This document shows positions 63,886 through 64,000 of a stretch of 64,000 nucleotides of DNA, one piece after another. The DNA comes from Verrucomicrobiota bacterium. GTDB taxonomy: Bacteria > Verrucomicrobiota > Verrucomicrobiia > Limisphaerales > PALSA-1396. Positions within the stretch are counted from its first letter, which is position 1. The number at the start of each line of letters is the position of its first letter. Below the pieces are notes generated by a model that saw only the letters and a list, made by a program, of their open reading frames with translations, did not search any database and had not been told where the DNA came from. The position numbers and the translations under genes are program-made. The stretch lies in contig JACQFP010000077.1 of NCBI GenBank assembly GCA_016200005.1, positions 23,372 to 87,371 of the forward strand, written 5' to 3'.

Positions 63886-64000
63886 TCAGAACTGGGGGAA
63901 GCGGAGCTTGCTGGCCACGAAGTAGAGCATGGTGATCAGGTGCGTGGTGGAACGATAGCCGCGCGCTTTGCGTTTGGTCGCGCTAAAGACGCTGTTAAGA
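63886..64000 (-). CDS. ISL3-family transposase, C-terminal end
   Basis: From the window edge the minus strand reads LNSVFSATKRKARGYRSTTH, then LITMLYFVASKLRFPQF with TGA at 63886-63888. This resembles the C-terminal part of ISL3-type (IS204/IS1165) transposases, where an NSxxxxxKRxARGYR segment is typical. The rest lies outside the window. Confidence 0.65.
   Translation of the reverse strand, partial: LNSVFSATKRKARGYRSTTHLITMLYFVASKLRFPQF

Noticed and set aside
1..64000. tRNA or rRNA genes
   Set aside because: I scanned gaps for CCA-ended cloverleaf-like and rRNA-like sequence and saw none; a tool search could still find a missed tRNA.

Overview
The window reads as bacterial chromosome from a Verrucomicrobiota-like heterotroph (Pedosphaera/Limisphaerales type). 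This is inferred from gene content, not from any marker-gene comparison. The indicators are large secreted LamG / FG-GAP / Fn3 proteins sharing a C-terminal module that ends RLRWP, runs of prepilin-type proteins with an H-x-DG C-terminus, a Tat-exported Gfo/Idh/MocA oxidoreductase, short-form PurL with PurS and PurQ, and many dispersed heptamer-repeat elements. I see no rRNA, tRNA or CRISPR array.

Layout. 0-2.3 kb: 3' part of a LamG/FG-GAP secreted protein. 2.3-7.9 kb (minus): trpE, a membrane protein, hisI, an ArsB/SLC13-type permease, a DUF2262-like gene and hisF. 8-12.7 kb (plus): an envelope-lipoprotein locus (lpoB-like, COG3014-like, ycfL-like) interrupted by an MNT/HEPN toxin-antitoxin pair and a re-created lpoB tail. 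12.9-20.9 kb: purS, purQ and purL, split by a membrane glycosyltransferase, a discoidin-like protein, a Gfo/Idh oxidoreductase and a HAD protein. 21.0-22.6 kb: a complete IS1380-family element flanked by TTAA. 22.7-36.5 kb: three giant secreted proteins in tandem. 36.6-45.1 kb: purF, an APC-UspA fusion, dprA, small membrane and lipoproteins, dnaG and cvpA. 45.4-48.8 kb: a TPR lipoprotein, a DUF362 protein and a decayed gene. 49-51 kb: toxin-antitoxin cluster (higBA; vapB with a truncated vapC; an intact opposing vapBC). 52.0-56.6 kb: a CBASS-like set of CD-NTase and 4TM effector, coupled to a leucine-rich-repeat gene and an exonuclease/J-domain gene. 56.7-62.1 kb: a GH98-like secreted protein and three prepilin paralogues. 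62.1-64 kb: twin broken Fn3 genes, a 21-bp minisatellite and the end of an ISL3-type transposase.

Two things stand out. First, CD-NTase, S-4TM effector and LRR gene overlap by ATGA junctions, and a DEDDh exonuclease-J-domain gene follows 3 bp after the LRR gene's repaired stop; this looks like a CBASS-type antiphage operon with unusual accessory genes. The LRR gene carries a frameshift, and the exonuclease gene carries a nonsense codon plus a lost catalytic Asp. Second, several unrelated families of 7-bp tandem arrays, often in inverted pairs, plus two classes of longer palindromes, lie between genes and also in frame inside trpE, purL (twice), dnaG and the leaders of exported proteins. Because 7 is not a multiple of 3, a heptamer array encodes the same seven-residue cycle in every frame, which may explain why insertions into essential genes are tolerated.

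All calls are from reading the sequence alone. No alignment, HMM search or folding was run.
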